NCBI RefSeq assembly: GCF_002879865.1
Contig: NZ_PNXY01000029.1
Location: forward strand, 1 to 64,000
Reading direction: 5' to 3'
Source of the DNA: Paraburkholderia rhynchosiae
GTDB lineage: Bacteria; Pseudomonadota; Gammaproteobacteria; Burkholderiales; Burkholderiaceae
Length of the DNA: 64,000 nucleotides
Below are positions 52,878 through 62,723 of this stretch, piece after piece. Below the pieces are notes generated by a model. It saw only the letters and a list, made by a program, of their open reading frames with translations, searched no databases and had not been told where the DNA came from. Position 1 is the first letter of the stretch, and each line of letters begins with the position of its first letter. The position numbers were made by a program, and so were the translations under genes.

Positions 52878-53996
52878 TCAAATCAATTCAGCGAGCGCTG
52901 CCGGGTCGAACCCTTTCAGCGCACCGTATTCGCCATGTTCAACCCTTTTTACCCAGTTTGGGTCGTTGAGAATGGCCCTGCCAACGGCGATCAGATCGAA
53001 CTCGTCGCGTTCCATTCGCTCGATAAGACGGTCTAGGCTCGCAGGGATCGACCCCTCACCGGCAAAGGCGGTAGCGAATTCCTTGTCGAGGCCAACCGAC
53101 CCGACACTAATGGTCGGCGCGCCGGTCACCTTCTTGGCCCAGCCGGCGAAATTAAGGCCATTCTCGCCGTCGATCTCCGGAAACTCGGGCTCCCAGAAGC
53201 GACGCTGCGAGCAGTGCAGAATATCGACACCGGCATCGACGAGCGGCAAAAGCCAGTCCTCCATTGCTGCCGGCGTTTCCGCAAGCTTCACGGTGAGATC
53301 TTGCTGTTTCCACTGGCTGAACCGCATGATGATCGGATAGTCGGGACCCACCGCTTCGCGTACCGCGGCAACGATCTCGCCGGCGAAGCGTGATCGCTCT
53401 TTGATGGTCGGGCCGTTGTAGCGATCGTCACGCAGGTTGGTGCCGGACCAGAAGAACTGGTCGACGAGATAGCCGTGCGCGCCATGCAGTTCCACCGTGT
53501 CGAAGCCAAGCCGCTTGGCTTCGACGGCTGCCTTGGCGAACGCGGCAACCGTGTCGGCGATGTCCTCCTCGGTCATCGCGACGCCTCGAGGCTGGCCCGG
53601 CGCGATCAGTGCGGACGGGCTCTCGACCGGTGCGTCCGGCTCCCAGCCGTTGAGATACATGGTGGAGCCGGTATGCCAGAGCTGCGGCGCCATCTTGCCG
53701 CCGGCATCATGAACTGCGTCAATTACCTGCTTCCATCCGGCCAGGGCGGGCTCGCCGTGGAACAGCGGAATGCCGCCGTCATTGCGCGATGCCGGACGGT
53801 CAACTACCGTGCCTTCAGACAAAATAAGCCCTACGTGTCCTTCCGCCCTGCGCCGGTAATAGGCGACGTTGGCGTCGCCAGGCACGCCCTCGGGGGCAAA
53901 GAGCCTCGTCATCGGGGCCATGACGATCCGGTTCTTGAGTTTGAGGGAGCGGATTGAGAAGGGACGAAACAGGGTACTGGTATCGGCGTGAGACAT
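52878..53996 (-). CDS. Old yellow enzyme (NADH:flavin oxidoreductase)
   Basis: A 372-residue FMN TIM-barrel ene-reductase. N-terminal LKLKNRIVMAPMTRLFAPEG, then GTVVDRPASRNDGG, PQLWHTGS, substrate-binding region VELHGAHGYLVDQFFWSGTN with LRDDRYNG, and the C-terminal FMN-phosphate site LIAVGRAILNDPNWV. It reduces activated C=C bonds. Divergent from an HxlR regulator across a 100-bp promoter region with an inverted repeat, which suggests induction by an electrophilic or enone substrate. Confidence 0.92.
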   Translation of the reverse strand: MSHADTSTLFRPFSIRSLKLKNRIVMAPMTRLFAPEGVPGDANVAYYRRRAEGHVGLILSEGTVVDRPASRNDGGIPLFHGEPALAGWKQVIDAVHDAGGKMAPQLWHTGSTMYLNGWEPDAPVESPSALIAPGQPRGVAMTEEDIADTVAAFAKAAVEAKRLGFDTVELHGAHGYLVDQFFWSGTNLRDDRYNGPTIKERSRFAGEIVAAVREAVGPDYPIIMRFSQWKQQDLTVKLAETPAAMEDWLLPLVDAGVDILHCSQRRFWEPEFPEIDGENGLNFAGWAKKVTGAPTISVGSVGLDKEFATAFAGEGSIPASLDRLIERMERDEFDLIAVGRAILNDPNWVKRVEHGEYGALKGFDPAALAELI

Positions 53997-54028
53997 TGAA
54001 GAGGCTCCGTTGCAAACAAAGGCCTTAT

Positions 54029-54045
54029 GGTATATGTTTGATACC
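54029..54045. promoter_or_regulatory. Probable HxlR operator
   Basis: GGTATATGTTTGATACC: 5-bp arms GGTAT/ATACC around a 7-base centre, in the middle of the divergent promoter region between the old yellow enzyme and hxlR-type genes. Confidence 0.5.
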
Positions 54046-54096
54046 TGCCGTCAATTAGGCACCTGAAGTCGCCTAGGTCTATTCAAGGAAACCACG

Positions 54097-54507
54097 ATGC
54101 CCGCTCCTGAACTGAAGTGCTTTTCGTCTGACTGCCCCAGCCGTGCGCTCTTCGACCAGATTGCGGACAAGTGGTCGATGATGGTGCTGGCCGTGCTAGA
54201 CGACGGGCCGCAGCGTTTCAACGCCATCCGGCGACGCCTGGAAGGCGTCACGCAGAAGGCGCTTACTCAGAGTCTTCGCCGACTCGAGCGCAACGGCCTG
54301 ATTTCAAGGACAGTCGTTTCACTGTCGCCGGTGGCGGTGCAGTATCAGATCACGCCACTTGGGCACACGTTACAGCCGCCATTGCGGGCACTGCATCACT
54401 GGACGCTCGTCAAGTTTTCCGAGGTCGAGGCCGCGCGTCAGGCGTTCGACGCCGCCGCGGGCGGGAGCGCGTTGGCCGAAGGATTGAACCATCGGCAGGT
54501 TGCTTAA
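54097..54507 (+). CDS. HxlR-family transcriptional regulator
   Basis: A 136-residue winged-HTH regulator. CFSSDCPSRALFDQIADKWS holds the redox- or electrophile-sensitive cysteines seen in many HxlR proteins (Cys about 8 and 13). RFNAIRRRLEGVTQKALTQS and LRRLERNGLISRTV form the DNA-binding wing. Divergently transcribed from the old yellow enzyme/SDR pair, which it most likely controls, through the inverted repeat at 54029-54045. Confidence 0.9.
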   Translation: MPAPELKCFSSDCPSRALFDQIADKWSMMVLAVLDDGPQRFNAIRRRLEGVTQKALTQSLRRLERNGLISRTVVSLSPVAVQYQITPLGHTLQPPLRALHHWTLVKFSEVEAARQAFDAAAGGSALAEGLNHRQVA

Positions 54508-54646
54508 CGCGCGGCCACACGCTCTGTCGACCGAGCCTATGGCACCGGGTATCCTTAAGCCTACCAGCGTTACTGCAAGTGCCTAAGAGACGCCTAGGTC
54601 TACGCCATATACCTTGCCTCCTTCCGTGACGATGGAGAGCCCACTT

Positions 54647-55023
54647 ATGCGCAACAACCTTCAGTTCTATATCAACGGATCATGGGTTGAGCCTGCCGGC
54701 AACACCGTGCTCGGCGTCATAAACCCAGCGGATGAACCTGTCGCTGGCAAAGTCGCAATCGGCGACGCCCACGATGTGGACCGAGCGGTGGCCGCAGTTC
54801 GAGCTGCGTTCGAAACGTTCTCGCTGACTTCCGTCGAGGCCGTCTTGCGCTGTTCGACCATATCATCGCCGCCTACCAGCGGCGCGCCGGGGATCTGGCC
54901 CAAGCCGTTTCGGAGGAGATGGGCGCGCCGCTTTGGCTTGCCGAGCAGTATCAGGTGCCTGTCGGCCGCGCAATCCCTCTGTGCAGCAAGAGCCAATTAC
55001 GGATTGCAATGACCATCGTATAG
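54647..55023 (+). pseudogene. Aldehyde dehydrogenase N-terminal fragment
   Basis: Starts NNLQFYINGSWVEPAGNTVL, then VINPADEPVAGKVAIGDAHD and VDRAVAAVRAAFETFSLTS, the N-terminal domain of an ALDH. A frameshift near 54840 moves the sequence to LALFDHIIAAYQRRAGDLAQ and AVSEEMGAPLWLAEQYQVPV. All similarity then stops, before the catalytic domain. Only about 115 of roughly 480 residues remain. Confidence 0.8.
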
Positions 55024-55072
55024 GTCAAACCGAGGCGAGTCTCCGGCTGCGCCCGCGCCTCACCTCGCTGGG

Positions 55073-55900
55073 TTAGCGGGCGGTTATCCCGCCGTCATGA
55101 ACAAATACTTGACCCGTGACATAGCTCGAGGCATCGCTCGCAAGGTAGATCACGAGGCCCACGAGGTCAGCCGGCCTACCTCTATAGCCCAGCGGCACTT
55201 CCTGCTCGACAAAGGCGTCCATCTGCGCGACAGCCGCGGCGCCGCCCGACGCGTCGCGCTCACGTCCGAGGCGCGTGCCACTATGCCAGCCCGGCGCGAT
55301 CGCGTTCGCTCGCACTTGCTCGGCCGCGTACTCGATTGCGAGCTGTCGCGTGAAGCCAATCAGTCCGGCTTTCGATGCCGCATAGGGAATCGCGGTGACT
55401 GCGAAGCCTGGGTAGACGCCGACGGTGCCGAGATAGGAACTGACGTTCACCACTGAACCGCGACCGCTCTGAATCAACGCCGGCAGCAATGCCTGCGTAA
55501 CCAGGAAGGCGCCGCGCAAGTTGATCGCGAAGACACGATCCCAGTCCTTCACCGGGACGTCGAGCAAACGCCCGGGCCGAGTTGCGATGCCAGCGTTGTT
55601 GATGAGCACGTCTAGCTTTCCGTCACACCAGGCAAGGACTTTTTCCGCCATCTGTGAAACGCCCGCTTCGTCGCCAAGATCGGCTACGACGTGGCAATCG
55701 TCGGCCCCTATGTGCTCGCAGGCCGCGAGTTCCTCCGCCTCGCGATCGACCCAAGCCACCGCTGCGCCAGATTGGGAAAGTGCTTCGGCAAAAACACGGC
55801 CCAGGCCGGATGCCGCACCGGTCACGACGACTTTCCTGCCGGCCAGGTCAAAGAGAGCGCCGGGCAGGCCGCTCTCTGGTGTGCGATCCGTCGGCATCAT
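55073..55900 (-). CDS. Short-chain dehydrogenase/reductase
   Basis: A 275-residue classical SDR. KVVVTGAASGLGRVFAEALS, NNAGIATRPGRLLD, the catalytic Ser in VVNVSSYLGTVGV and Tyr/Lys in AIPYAASKAGLIGFTRQLAI are present; the C-terminal SSYVTGQVFVHDGGITAR is typical. It is not in an obvious operon: about 150 bp separate it from the permease gene upstream, which is transcribed in the same direction. It may use the same hydroxylated substrates as the importer delivers. Confidence 0.9.
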   Translation of the reverse strand: MMPTDRTPESGLPGALFDLAGRKVVVTGAASGLGRVFAEALSQSGAAVAWVDREAEELAACEHIGADDCHVVADLGDEAGVSQMAEKVLAWCDGKLDVLINNAGIATRPGRLLDVPVKDWDRVFAINLRGAFLVTQALLPALIQSGRGSVVNVSSYLGTVGVYPGFAVTAIPYAASKAGLIGFTRQLAIEYAAEQVRANAIAPGWHSGTRLGRERDASGGAAAVAQMDAFVEQEVPLGYRGRPADLVGLVIYLASDASSYVTGQVFVHDGGITAR

Positions 55901-56054
55901 CGCGCAACGCCCTCACAGTCAGGACCAATCGATCCGCAGCGTGACATGCGGGATTGAGCGAATGCGACGCGGATTGCCGACGCTGCCAAACCGTCTGCTT
56001 TTGTCTTCTTCATGTCACTTTCTCCTTGTCTTCGTGCGACTGGGCGCACGGCCA

Positions 56055-57047
56055 TTAACGCTGCGACCGCATCAGGCGATAGCGGTTGCCCACGGCCGCG
56101 ATGCCACCCGGAAGAACATAGACAGAGACGATCAGCAGCACCCCATACACGACCCAAGGGGCCGACTTGGAAACGCTCTCCGAAAAAGCAGGGATCACCA
56201 TAATGAAGACTGCACCTAAAGCGGCCCCCCACATCGTTCCGACACCTCCCACGACAATCCCGACCAGGAGAGTGATTGACAGAAACATGGAGAACGAGTC
56301 TGGAGCCACGAACTGCACCGCCAATGCTGAAAGGGCGCCACCGACGCCCGTATAAGCGGCGGACAATGCAAACGTCTTCGTTTTGACGCTCGTTATGTTA
56401 AGACCGGTTGCCTCGGCCGCCAGCGCATGGTCACGGATCGCGCGCATGGAGCGACCGGCAGCGCTCCGAAGGAGGTTGCTGGTCATCCAGAACACGATCG
56501 CGCAGATCAAAACCGCGTACAGAAAAAGCCACTGATCCTGCGACAAAGGCAATCCCAGTGGTACTCCCGGCTTAGTCACGGCAATGCCTTGAACACCGCC
56601 TGTCCATTGTTCGAGTAGGCGGCATTTCAAGAGCTGTGGAGTAGCCACGCCAAGGCCAAAAGTGGCCAACGCCAAGTAGATTCCATCCAGCCTGAGTGCT
56701 GGCCAGGCAAATATGTAACCAATGACCAGCGAGGTGATTCCGGCCAGCGGCACCACTAGCCAATACGGCAGACCAAATCGATCCATGAGAATCGCAACCG
56801 TGTAAGCACCCATGCCAAAAAAGGCTCCATGTCCCAACGAAATCTGCCCGTTATAGCCTGTAAGCAGATTCAGCCCGAGTAGAGAAACCGCATACGCCAG
56901 CAGCATCGTCGCTTGAAAAAGCTGGTACCCGTTACCACCAAACAGCACGCCCGCTGCGACCACGAGTAATCCTGCCCAGCAAAGGCGGAGGGGATTGCCG
57001 ACGGCGCGCTGTGCGGTATCTACACGATCGAGGAAATTACTCATCAT
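56055..57047 (-). CDS. livM: Branched-chain-type ABC permease (LivM-like)
   Basis: A 330-residue inner-membrane permease with about eight to nine hydrophobic segments and the family blocks LLTGYNGQISLGHGAFFGMG and YAALRLDGIYLALATFGLG-like sequence (ALRLDGIYLALATFGLGVAT), and SVKTKTFALSAAYTGVGGAL. It pairs with LivH to form the channel. The start shares bases with the livH stop (TGATG). A much longer open frame upstream is the livH antisense register and is not real. Confidence 0.9.
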   Translation of the reverse strand: MMSNFLDRVDTAQRAVGNPLRLCWAGLLVVAAGVLFGGNGYQLFQATMLLAYAVSLLGLNLLTGYNGQISLGHGAFFGMGAYTVAILMDRFGLPYWLVVPLAGITSLVIGYIFAWPALRLDGIYLALATFGLGVATPQLLKCRLLEQWTGGVQGIAVTKPGVPLGLPLSQDQWLFLYAVLICAIVFWMTSNLLRSAAGRSMRAIRDHALAAEATGLNITSVKTKTFALSAAYTGVGGALSALAVQFVAPDSFSMFLSITLLVGIVVGGVGTMWGAALGAVFIMVIPAFSESVSKSAPWVVYGVLLIVSVYVLPGGIAAVGNRYRLMRSQR

Positions 57048-57919
57048 CAAACCCTCGCGACGACCCGGCGGCCGAACAGGCCGTCCGGAGCAAAAATCAG
57101 AACGACCACGATCAACAACAACGCTATCGATAGCTTGAGATCGGTTCCGACTACGTAGGTACCCAGCAGATTTTCCGCAATTCCGACCAGAAACCCTCCA
57201 ACAACAGCGCCGGCGGGATTGCCGATCCCGCCTAACAAGGCGCCGGCGAATGCATAGAGAACCGCTCCCATCATCATGGAGGGGTCCAGGAAAACCATCG
57301 GCGCCACCATTAGGCCCGATACAGCGCCAATCGCTCCGGCGAGGCCCCACCCTAGCATTAGCATCTTGCCTACCGAAATGCCGACTAACTGAGAGGAAAC
57401 GCGATTCTGCGCAACCGCCCGCATTTTCAATCCGAGGCTCGTTCGGTAAAAAAAGACGAATAATAAGGCGACCAGGAAGAATGTCAGCGCAATCGAGCCG
57501 GCCTGATCGGCCGACAACAGCTGTGGGAATCCCCACGGCACGTTGGCAAACAGACTTGGGAAGTCGTGGCTGTCATAGCCGAACAGCAAGCCGGCCAGGC
57601 CGTGGAAGGTGACCAGCAGGCCGATGAATACCACCACCATGGACAGGTCCGGGGCGTCGCGAAGAGGTCGAATAACGACCAGCTCCAACACCGCCCCCAT
57701 GATGAAGGAAGCTGCGATAGTCACGAGGAACGCGGCCCAGTACGGAAGGCCGGCCTGGATCAATACCCATGCGAGATACGTCGAGAACATCGCCATTTCC
57801 CCCTGAGCGAAATTCACGTGATGGGTCGCCTGATAGATCACCGCAAGCGCGAGCGCCACGATCGCATAGATGCTGCCTGTGCCTACGCCAGCGAGAAGCT
57901 GTTGGCCAAATGCTTCCAT
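57047..57919 (-). CDS. livH: Branched-chain-type ABC permease (LivH-like)
   Basis: A 290-residue permease: QQLLAGVGTGSIYAIVALAL, YQATHHVNFAQGEMAMFSTY, MRAVAQNRVSSQLVGISVGK and GAVVGGFLVGIAENLLGTYV are standard for LivH. It lies two bases after livF and overlaps livM, so all importer genes form one minus-strand operon in the order binding protein, livG, livF, livH, livM. The cargo is unlikely to be amino acids given the acyl-CoA setting (inference). Confidence 0.9.
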   Translation of the reverse strand: MEAFGQQLLAGVGTGSIYAIVALALAVIYQATHHVNFAQGEMAMFSTYLAWVLIQAGLPYWAAFLVTIAASFIMGAVLELVVIRPLRDAPDLSMVVVFIGLLVTFHGLAGLLFGYDSHDFPSLFANVPWGFPQLLSADQAGSIALTFFLVALLFVFFYRTSLGLKMRAVAQNRVSSQLVGISVGKMLMLGWGLAGAIGAVSGLMVAPMVFLDPSMMMGAVLYAFAGALLGGIGNPAGAVVGGFLVGIAENLLGTYVVGTDLKLSIALLLIVVVLIFAPDGLFGRRVVARV

Positions 57920-57921
57920 TC

Positions 57922-58621
<700 letters not shown>

Positions 58622-58632
<11 letters not shown>

Positions 58633-59515
58633 AGGAATGCTCCGCTGATTTGCCCAGGTAGGCCTCGATAACCCGACCATCATTGCGTACCGCTTCCGGC
58701 GTGCCTTCTGCAATCTTGCGGCCAAAATTCAGCGCCACCACCTTGTCGGAAATTGACATCACCAGGCCCATGTGATGTTCCACAAGCAGCACTGCGAGCT
58801 TGAACCGCTGCCGTACATCTTGCAGGAGCCTCCCCAGCGCCTCGACTTCCTCGTGATTCAGACCGCACGCGGGCTCATCAAGCAGAAGTAAGCGTGGGCG
58901 CGATATAAGGGCCCTCGCCATCTCCACTCTCTTCTGTGTGCCAAAGGGCAGCTCCGACACGGTGCGCTCCGCGATGGCCGTCAACCCCAGGTTATCAATA
59001 ACCTCCTGCACGCGCTGCTGATGCTCTTTTTCGACAATGCGCTCAGAGCGAAACCGCCAAGCGCTTGCTAGAAAACGCGGTTGCACGCGGCCATGCACGC
59101 CGAGCAGGACGTTCTCACGCACAGACATGGACTTAAAGAGCGCAAGGTTCTGGAACGTGCGACCTATGCCCATGTGCGCGATCTCGTGTTTGGGCCTCGA
59201 AAGTGTCGACATGCCGCTGACTTCGATGCTCCCCTCGTTGCAGTCATACAGTCTCGACAAGCAGTTAAATAAGGTGCTCTTGCCTGCGCCATTCGGCCCG
59301 ATGAGCCCGCAAATTTGTCCGGCTTCGACGTCGAAGGAGACTTTGTCGAGGGCGACGACACCTCCGAATCGGACGCTGACATCACGGATGCGTAGAAGAG
59401 GAACGCAAGACGCAATCGTCGCCGTGTCTTTAGCGTGCATCGCCGCCCCTGCAAGAACGCTTGGTGCTTTGGCGGATATCTCCGTCGCGTTCGACTGTGA
59501 CTCGGTCGTGATCAT
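58622..59515 (-). CDS. livG: ABC transporter ATPase (LivG-like)
   Basis: A 297-residue ATPase with an unusual N-terminal lead of about 40 residues before LLRIRDVSVRFGGVVALDKV. Walker A is GLIGPNGAGKSTLFNCLS, the signature region is ELPFGTQKRVEMARAL and Walker B is LLLDEPACGLNHEE. A truncated relative is preserved at 24063-24300. About 107 bp separate it from the binding-protein gene, enough for a processing or attenuation site. Confidence 0.92.
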
Positions 59516-59622
59516 TCATCTATCGGGCTTTGGTTGAGATTTGACTGGGGTCCTGCCAGAACCGATCGCGTGGTCCTCGCCTCAATGCCTGGATCCCGTA
59601 AGAACCCATACGCGGCGGCACT

Positions 59623-60861
59623 TCAATTCGAAAGAAGCGCGCCCTGCGGCACCCATTTCGTCCCATCAAAGCGGACGATTTGAAATTGCTTGATGGGATC
59701 GCGATCAGTGTCGCTGATGTTCACGGTGATCCCCGGCAGCAAGAAGGGACTGGCTACTTTGCTCAAACTGGTCGCCTGCTTGATGAGGTTGGCACGGGTG
59801 AGGTCGTCGCCGGCTTGCTGGATAATTCTCGCAAGAAGCGAGGCATCAAAATAGGCGATGGCCGCATTTCTCGACCGCGGATTCACGTCCGGCACATACT
59901 TCTTCATAAACTCGACGAATTCCACCATGCTCGGTTCGTTGGAATAGGCAGGATCGCTGGGCTCCTTGAAGTAACTGGCAGTGATAATCCCTGTGGACTT
60001 TTCGAGGCCAACAGGTTTCAGTACGGCTTCGATCGATGCCCAGGGCGAGTTAAGGATCTGCAACGGCCTCCAGCCGATTTCGTACGCCCTGCGGATAGAC
60101 AGGCTTGTTGCGCGTCCCGTGGTGAAGTTCATAAAGACGTTAGCGCCGGATGCCTTTAGCGAAATCAATTGAGAGTCGAGCGTTGGATCCGTGGGCTCGT
60201 AGCTCATTTCTTTTACGATCAGTGAGGCGGCTTTGGCACCCATGCCCGCTTTCACGCCTTTGACGAAATCCCTGCCGAAATCGTCGTTTTGATAGAGGAT
60301 TCCAACCTTCGGAGCTTGCAACGAGGAAGCTGGGTCTGCGGCCATTTGAGCAAGGTAGCGCCCATAGATGGCACCCTCCCGTTGGTACGCGGGCAATGCG
60401 GCAGTTGTCCAAGGCCACATCTTGGCGTCAACGAATCGAGAGCCTCCGCTCGTCACGAGAATCTGAGGCACCTTGGCAGCGTTGAGGTAACGCTGAGTTG
60501 CCGCATTGGTCGGCGACCCAAACGGCAGAGCGACGAAGAGAACGCCATCCTCCTCTACCAGCTTTCTCGTCTGCTCCATGGTTCGCGGCGGGCTGTAGCC
60601 ATCGTCCAACGTGATAAAGCGGATTTTCCGGCCGTTGATACCGCCTTTCTCGTTCAGGCGCTCAAAATACGCGGCCTGCACTTTCGTTTGGTAGGCCTCC
60701 GATGCGACCGGGCCGCTGAGGGCCCACGTCTGCCCGATCTTGATTTCGGTGTCGCTCGCACCTCTGTCATAGCGTTTCTCTGCCATGGCATGGGAGCTGA
60801 GCAGTGCCGCTACCAACGCGGCAGTCAAAGTCCGTAAGCAACCGTTGTTTGTAAAATGCAT
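59623..60861 (-). CDS. Branched-chain-type ABC substrate-binding protein
   Basis: A 412-residue periplasmic binding protein (Peripla_BP_6/LivK-like). The signal peptide is LRTLTAALVAALLSSHAMA. The mature part has GASDTEIKIGQTWALSGPVA, GINGRKIRFITLDDGYSPPR, and PTNAATQRYLNAAKVPQILV. Members of this family bind aromatic and alicyclic acids as often as amino acids. First gene of the importer operon; two operators of the shared type lie 77-115 bp upstream. A C-terminal remnant of a relative is at 27162-27345. Confidence 0.92.
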   Translation of the reverse strand: MHFTNNGCLRTLTAALVAALLSSHAMAEKRYDRGASDTEIKIGQTWALSGPVASEAYQTKVQAAYFERLNEKGGINGRKIRFITLDDGYSPPRTMEQTRKLVEEDGVLFVALPFGSPTNAATQRYLNAAKVPQILVTSGGSRFVDAKMWPWTTAALPAYQREGAIYGRYLAQMAADPASSLQAPKVGILYQNDDFGRDFVKGVKAGMGAKAASLIVKEMSYEPTDPTLDSQLISLKASGANVFMNFTTGRATSLSIRRAYEIGWRPLQILNSPWASIEAVLKPVGLEKSTGIITASYFKEPSDPAYSNEPSMVEFVEFMKKYVPDVNPRSRNAAIAYFDASLLARIIQQAGDDLTRANLIKQATSLSKVASPFLLPGITVNISDTDRDPIKQFQIVRFDGTKWVPQGALLSN

Positions 60862-60937
60862 GTCTGTCTCCTTATTGACGGCAAGCTTCGCCGGCGGTCG
60901 GCGCCGCCTTGAACCAAGTCATATGCGATTGACTAAA

Positions 60938-60976
60938 GTAAGCCACGCTTAAGCCAAAAAGTAAATCACGCCTTAC
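60938..60976. promoter_or_regulatory. Paired palindromic operators upstream of the ABC importer
   Basis: GTAAGCCACGCTTAAG (60938-60953) and GTAAATCACGCCTTAC (60961-60976), starts 23 bp apart, directly upstream of the binding-protein gene. Same geometry as the pairs at 32.9 and 41.3 kb. Confidence 0.55.
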
Positions 60977-61231
60977 ATAGCATTTACCCCGTGTTAATCT
61001 TGTGCTCCGCGCGCAACCAGCATCGTAACGGCGATTCACTTATTGCAGGGCGCACTGCCGTCTTGCGCACGGGCTCTTGGGTTACGCAACCGGAGCGGGG
61101 ACCGGGCGGCTTGCACGTGCCCATGCAACGTTTATCGCAAACGCGGCCCACGGTTTCACCGCAGTTGGCACAGGCCGTTCGCAACCACGTGGCCGGGAAC
61201 GGTCTGAGACGGGGAGATCTAATTGAGCCTT
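60977..61231. other. Intergenic between importer promoter and MFS stop
   Basis: About 255 bases, no gene supported. Confidence 0.35.
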
Positions 61232-62602
61232 TTATCCGGGACTGATTTCTTGTGTCATTGCTGGTTGAACCTCGGACCTACCTAGCATAGAAACCGCCAC
61301 CGCGGCGAGCGCAAAGGGAATGGCAAAAACAATGTAGAGAGCGAGACTGCCACTCCCGGTGTCGAGCAGCACTCCAGCGGCAAACGGGGAGATCATGGCA
61401 CCGACGCGTCCCATCCCAAGAGCCCATCCCACTCCTGTCCCCCTTGTTTGAGTCTCATACGCAGTCGGTGCTAGCGAATAAATTCCTGCCAGCGCCCCAA
61501 ACGAAAGCAAGCCCACCGCAGCGGCAAGCGGCAGAACGAGCGCAGGGTTTGTCATACCCATTCCGAATAGGACCGTCGCGATAGCGGTTATTCCAAACAG
61601 AAAGACCGTGAGCTTCCTCAGATTAAAAAATGGAGCGAAGACACTGAATGCCAGACTTCCCACGATTCCCCCGACGTTCAACGCAACGCCTGCGTGGACT
61701 GCCACGGATTGCGTCGACGTCGACGCGGCCAAGAGCTTGGGTGTCCAGCTAAGAAGAAAGTAAAGGCCCATTAAATGCAGAAAAAACGCGGTCCAGATAA
61801 GGAGAGTTCTAGTGCGGTAGTTCCGATCCAGCAATCGCCCGACGCTTGACGTGCTTTTCATCACTGTTGCAACGCGTGGAGGAAGCTGCGATATCTCATG
61901 GCACTTCATACGGCGCAGAATGCGGTTAAGCTGACGGAGCGCATTTTTTGGTCTTCGGAACAGCAGGAAATCCACCGATTCCGGCAAGAGCGCGGTAGCC
62001 AATACAAGCATGAAAGCTGACAAGCAGGTCCCCGCAAGAAAACTGGATCGCCAGCCGAAGGTTTCCAGCAACCACCGCGCCACAAGGCCGCCGGCCATCG
62101 CACCGACTGAGTAACCGACGCCAAGAAGGCTAATTGCGCTACTCCTGTGCCGATCCGACGCGTATTCCGCCACCAGCACGGCGGTGCTTGAAAGCAACCC
62201 TCCCACGCCGATTCCAGTGAGCGCACGCGTCATCAAAAAAATCTTCAACGTCGGCGCGAGCCCGGAAAAGACCATCCCGACTGTAACGAGCATCAGCGAG
62301 CCGATGACGAGTGGACGGCGCCCGAACCGGTCGGACCAGGGCGAGAGCACGACGGTGCCGATCAAGATGCCGAACAAGCCCGCGCTGAACGCCATGCCAA
62401 GCTGGCTGCCGGACAATGACCACGCCTTCGCAACAGCCGGAGCGGCGAAGGACATCACCAATATGTCGTATCCGTCGACGGCATTGACGAGGACACATAT
62501 TAGAACGACGATGGCCTGAAAACGACCGACGCGTCCTGTCGAGATCGGGACCGCAATTCCGTTTCTTATATCCCCCACAGGTCTTCCATCTATGCTTGGC
62601 AT
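61232..62602 (-). CDS. MFS permease, aromatic acid:H+ symporter type
   Basis: A 456-residue twelve-helix major-facilitator protein. Signature sequences are DGYDILVMSFAAPAVAKAWS (the charged Asp pair of helix 1 in AAHS members), WSDRFGRRPLVIGSLM (loop 2-3) and RALTGIGVGGLLSSTAVLVA (helix 4). AAHS relatives (PcaK, BenK, MhpT) import aromatic or alicyclic acids with protons. About 120 bp follow the thiolase-like gene, so it may be the last gene of that transcript. It gives the region a second uptake route beside the ABC importer. Confidence 0.9.
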   Translation of the reverse strand: MPSIDGRPVGDIRNGIAVPISTGRVGRFQAIVVLICVLVNAVDGYDILVMSFAAPAVAKAWSLSGSQLGMAFSAGLFGILIGTVVLSPWSDRFGRRPLVIGSLMLVTVGMVFSGLAPTLKIFLMTRALTGIGVGGLLSSTAVLVAEYASDRHRSSAISLLGVGYSVGAMAGGLVARWLLETFGWRSSFLAGTCLSAFMLVLATALLPESVDFLLFRRPKNALRQLNRILRRMKCHEISQLPPRVATVMKSTSSVGRLLDRNYRTRTLLIWTAFFLHLMGLYFLLSWTPKLLAASTSTQSVAVHAGVALNVGGIVGSLAFSVFAPFFNLRKLTVFLFGITAIATVLFGMGMTNPALVLPLAAAVGLLSFGALAGIYSLAPTAYETQTRGTGVGWALGMGRVGAMISPFAAGVLLDTGSGSLALYIVFAIPFALAAVAVSMLGRSEVQPAMTQEISPG

Positions 62603-62723
62603 TATTTGTCTCCATTATTGGATTGCGACGTACAGTTAGCGGAAACCTTACAGAGGCATGAGCCATAGCGGACGCGGAATTCTCCGGCTTAGCGTCCACA
62701 TCATTGGAATCGCGCTGAGATCC

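Noticed and set aside
61025..61039. GTAACGGCGATTCAC as another operator
   Set aside because: The spacing is one base short of the 16-bp pattern and the left arm does not fit, so it was left out of the operator list.
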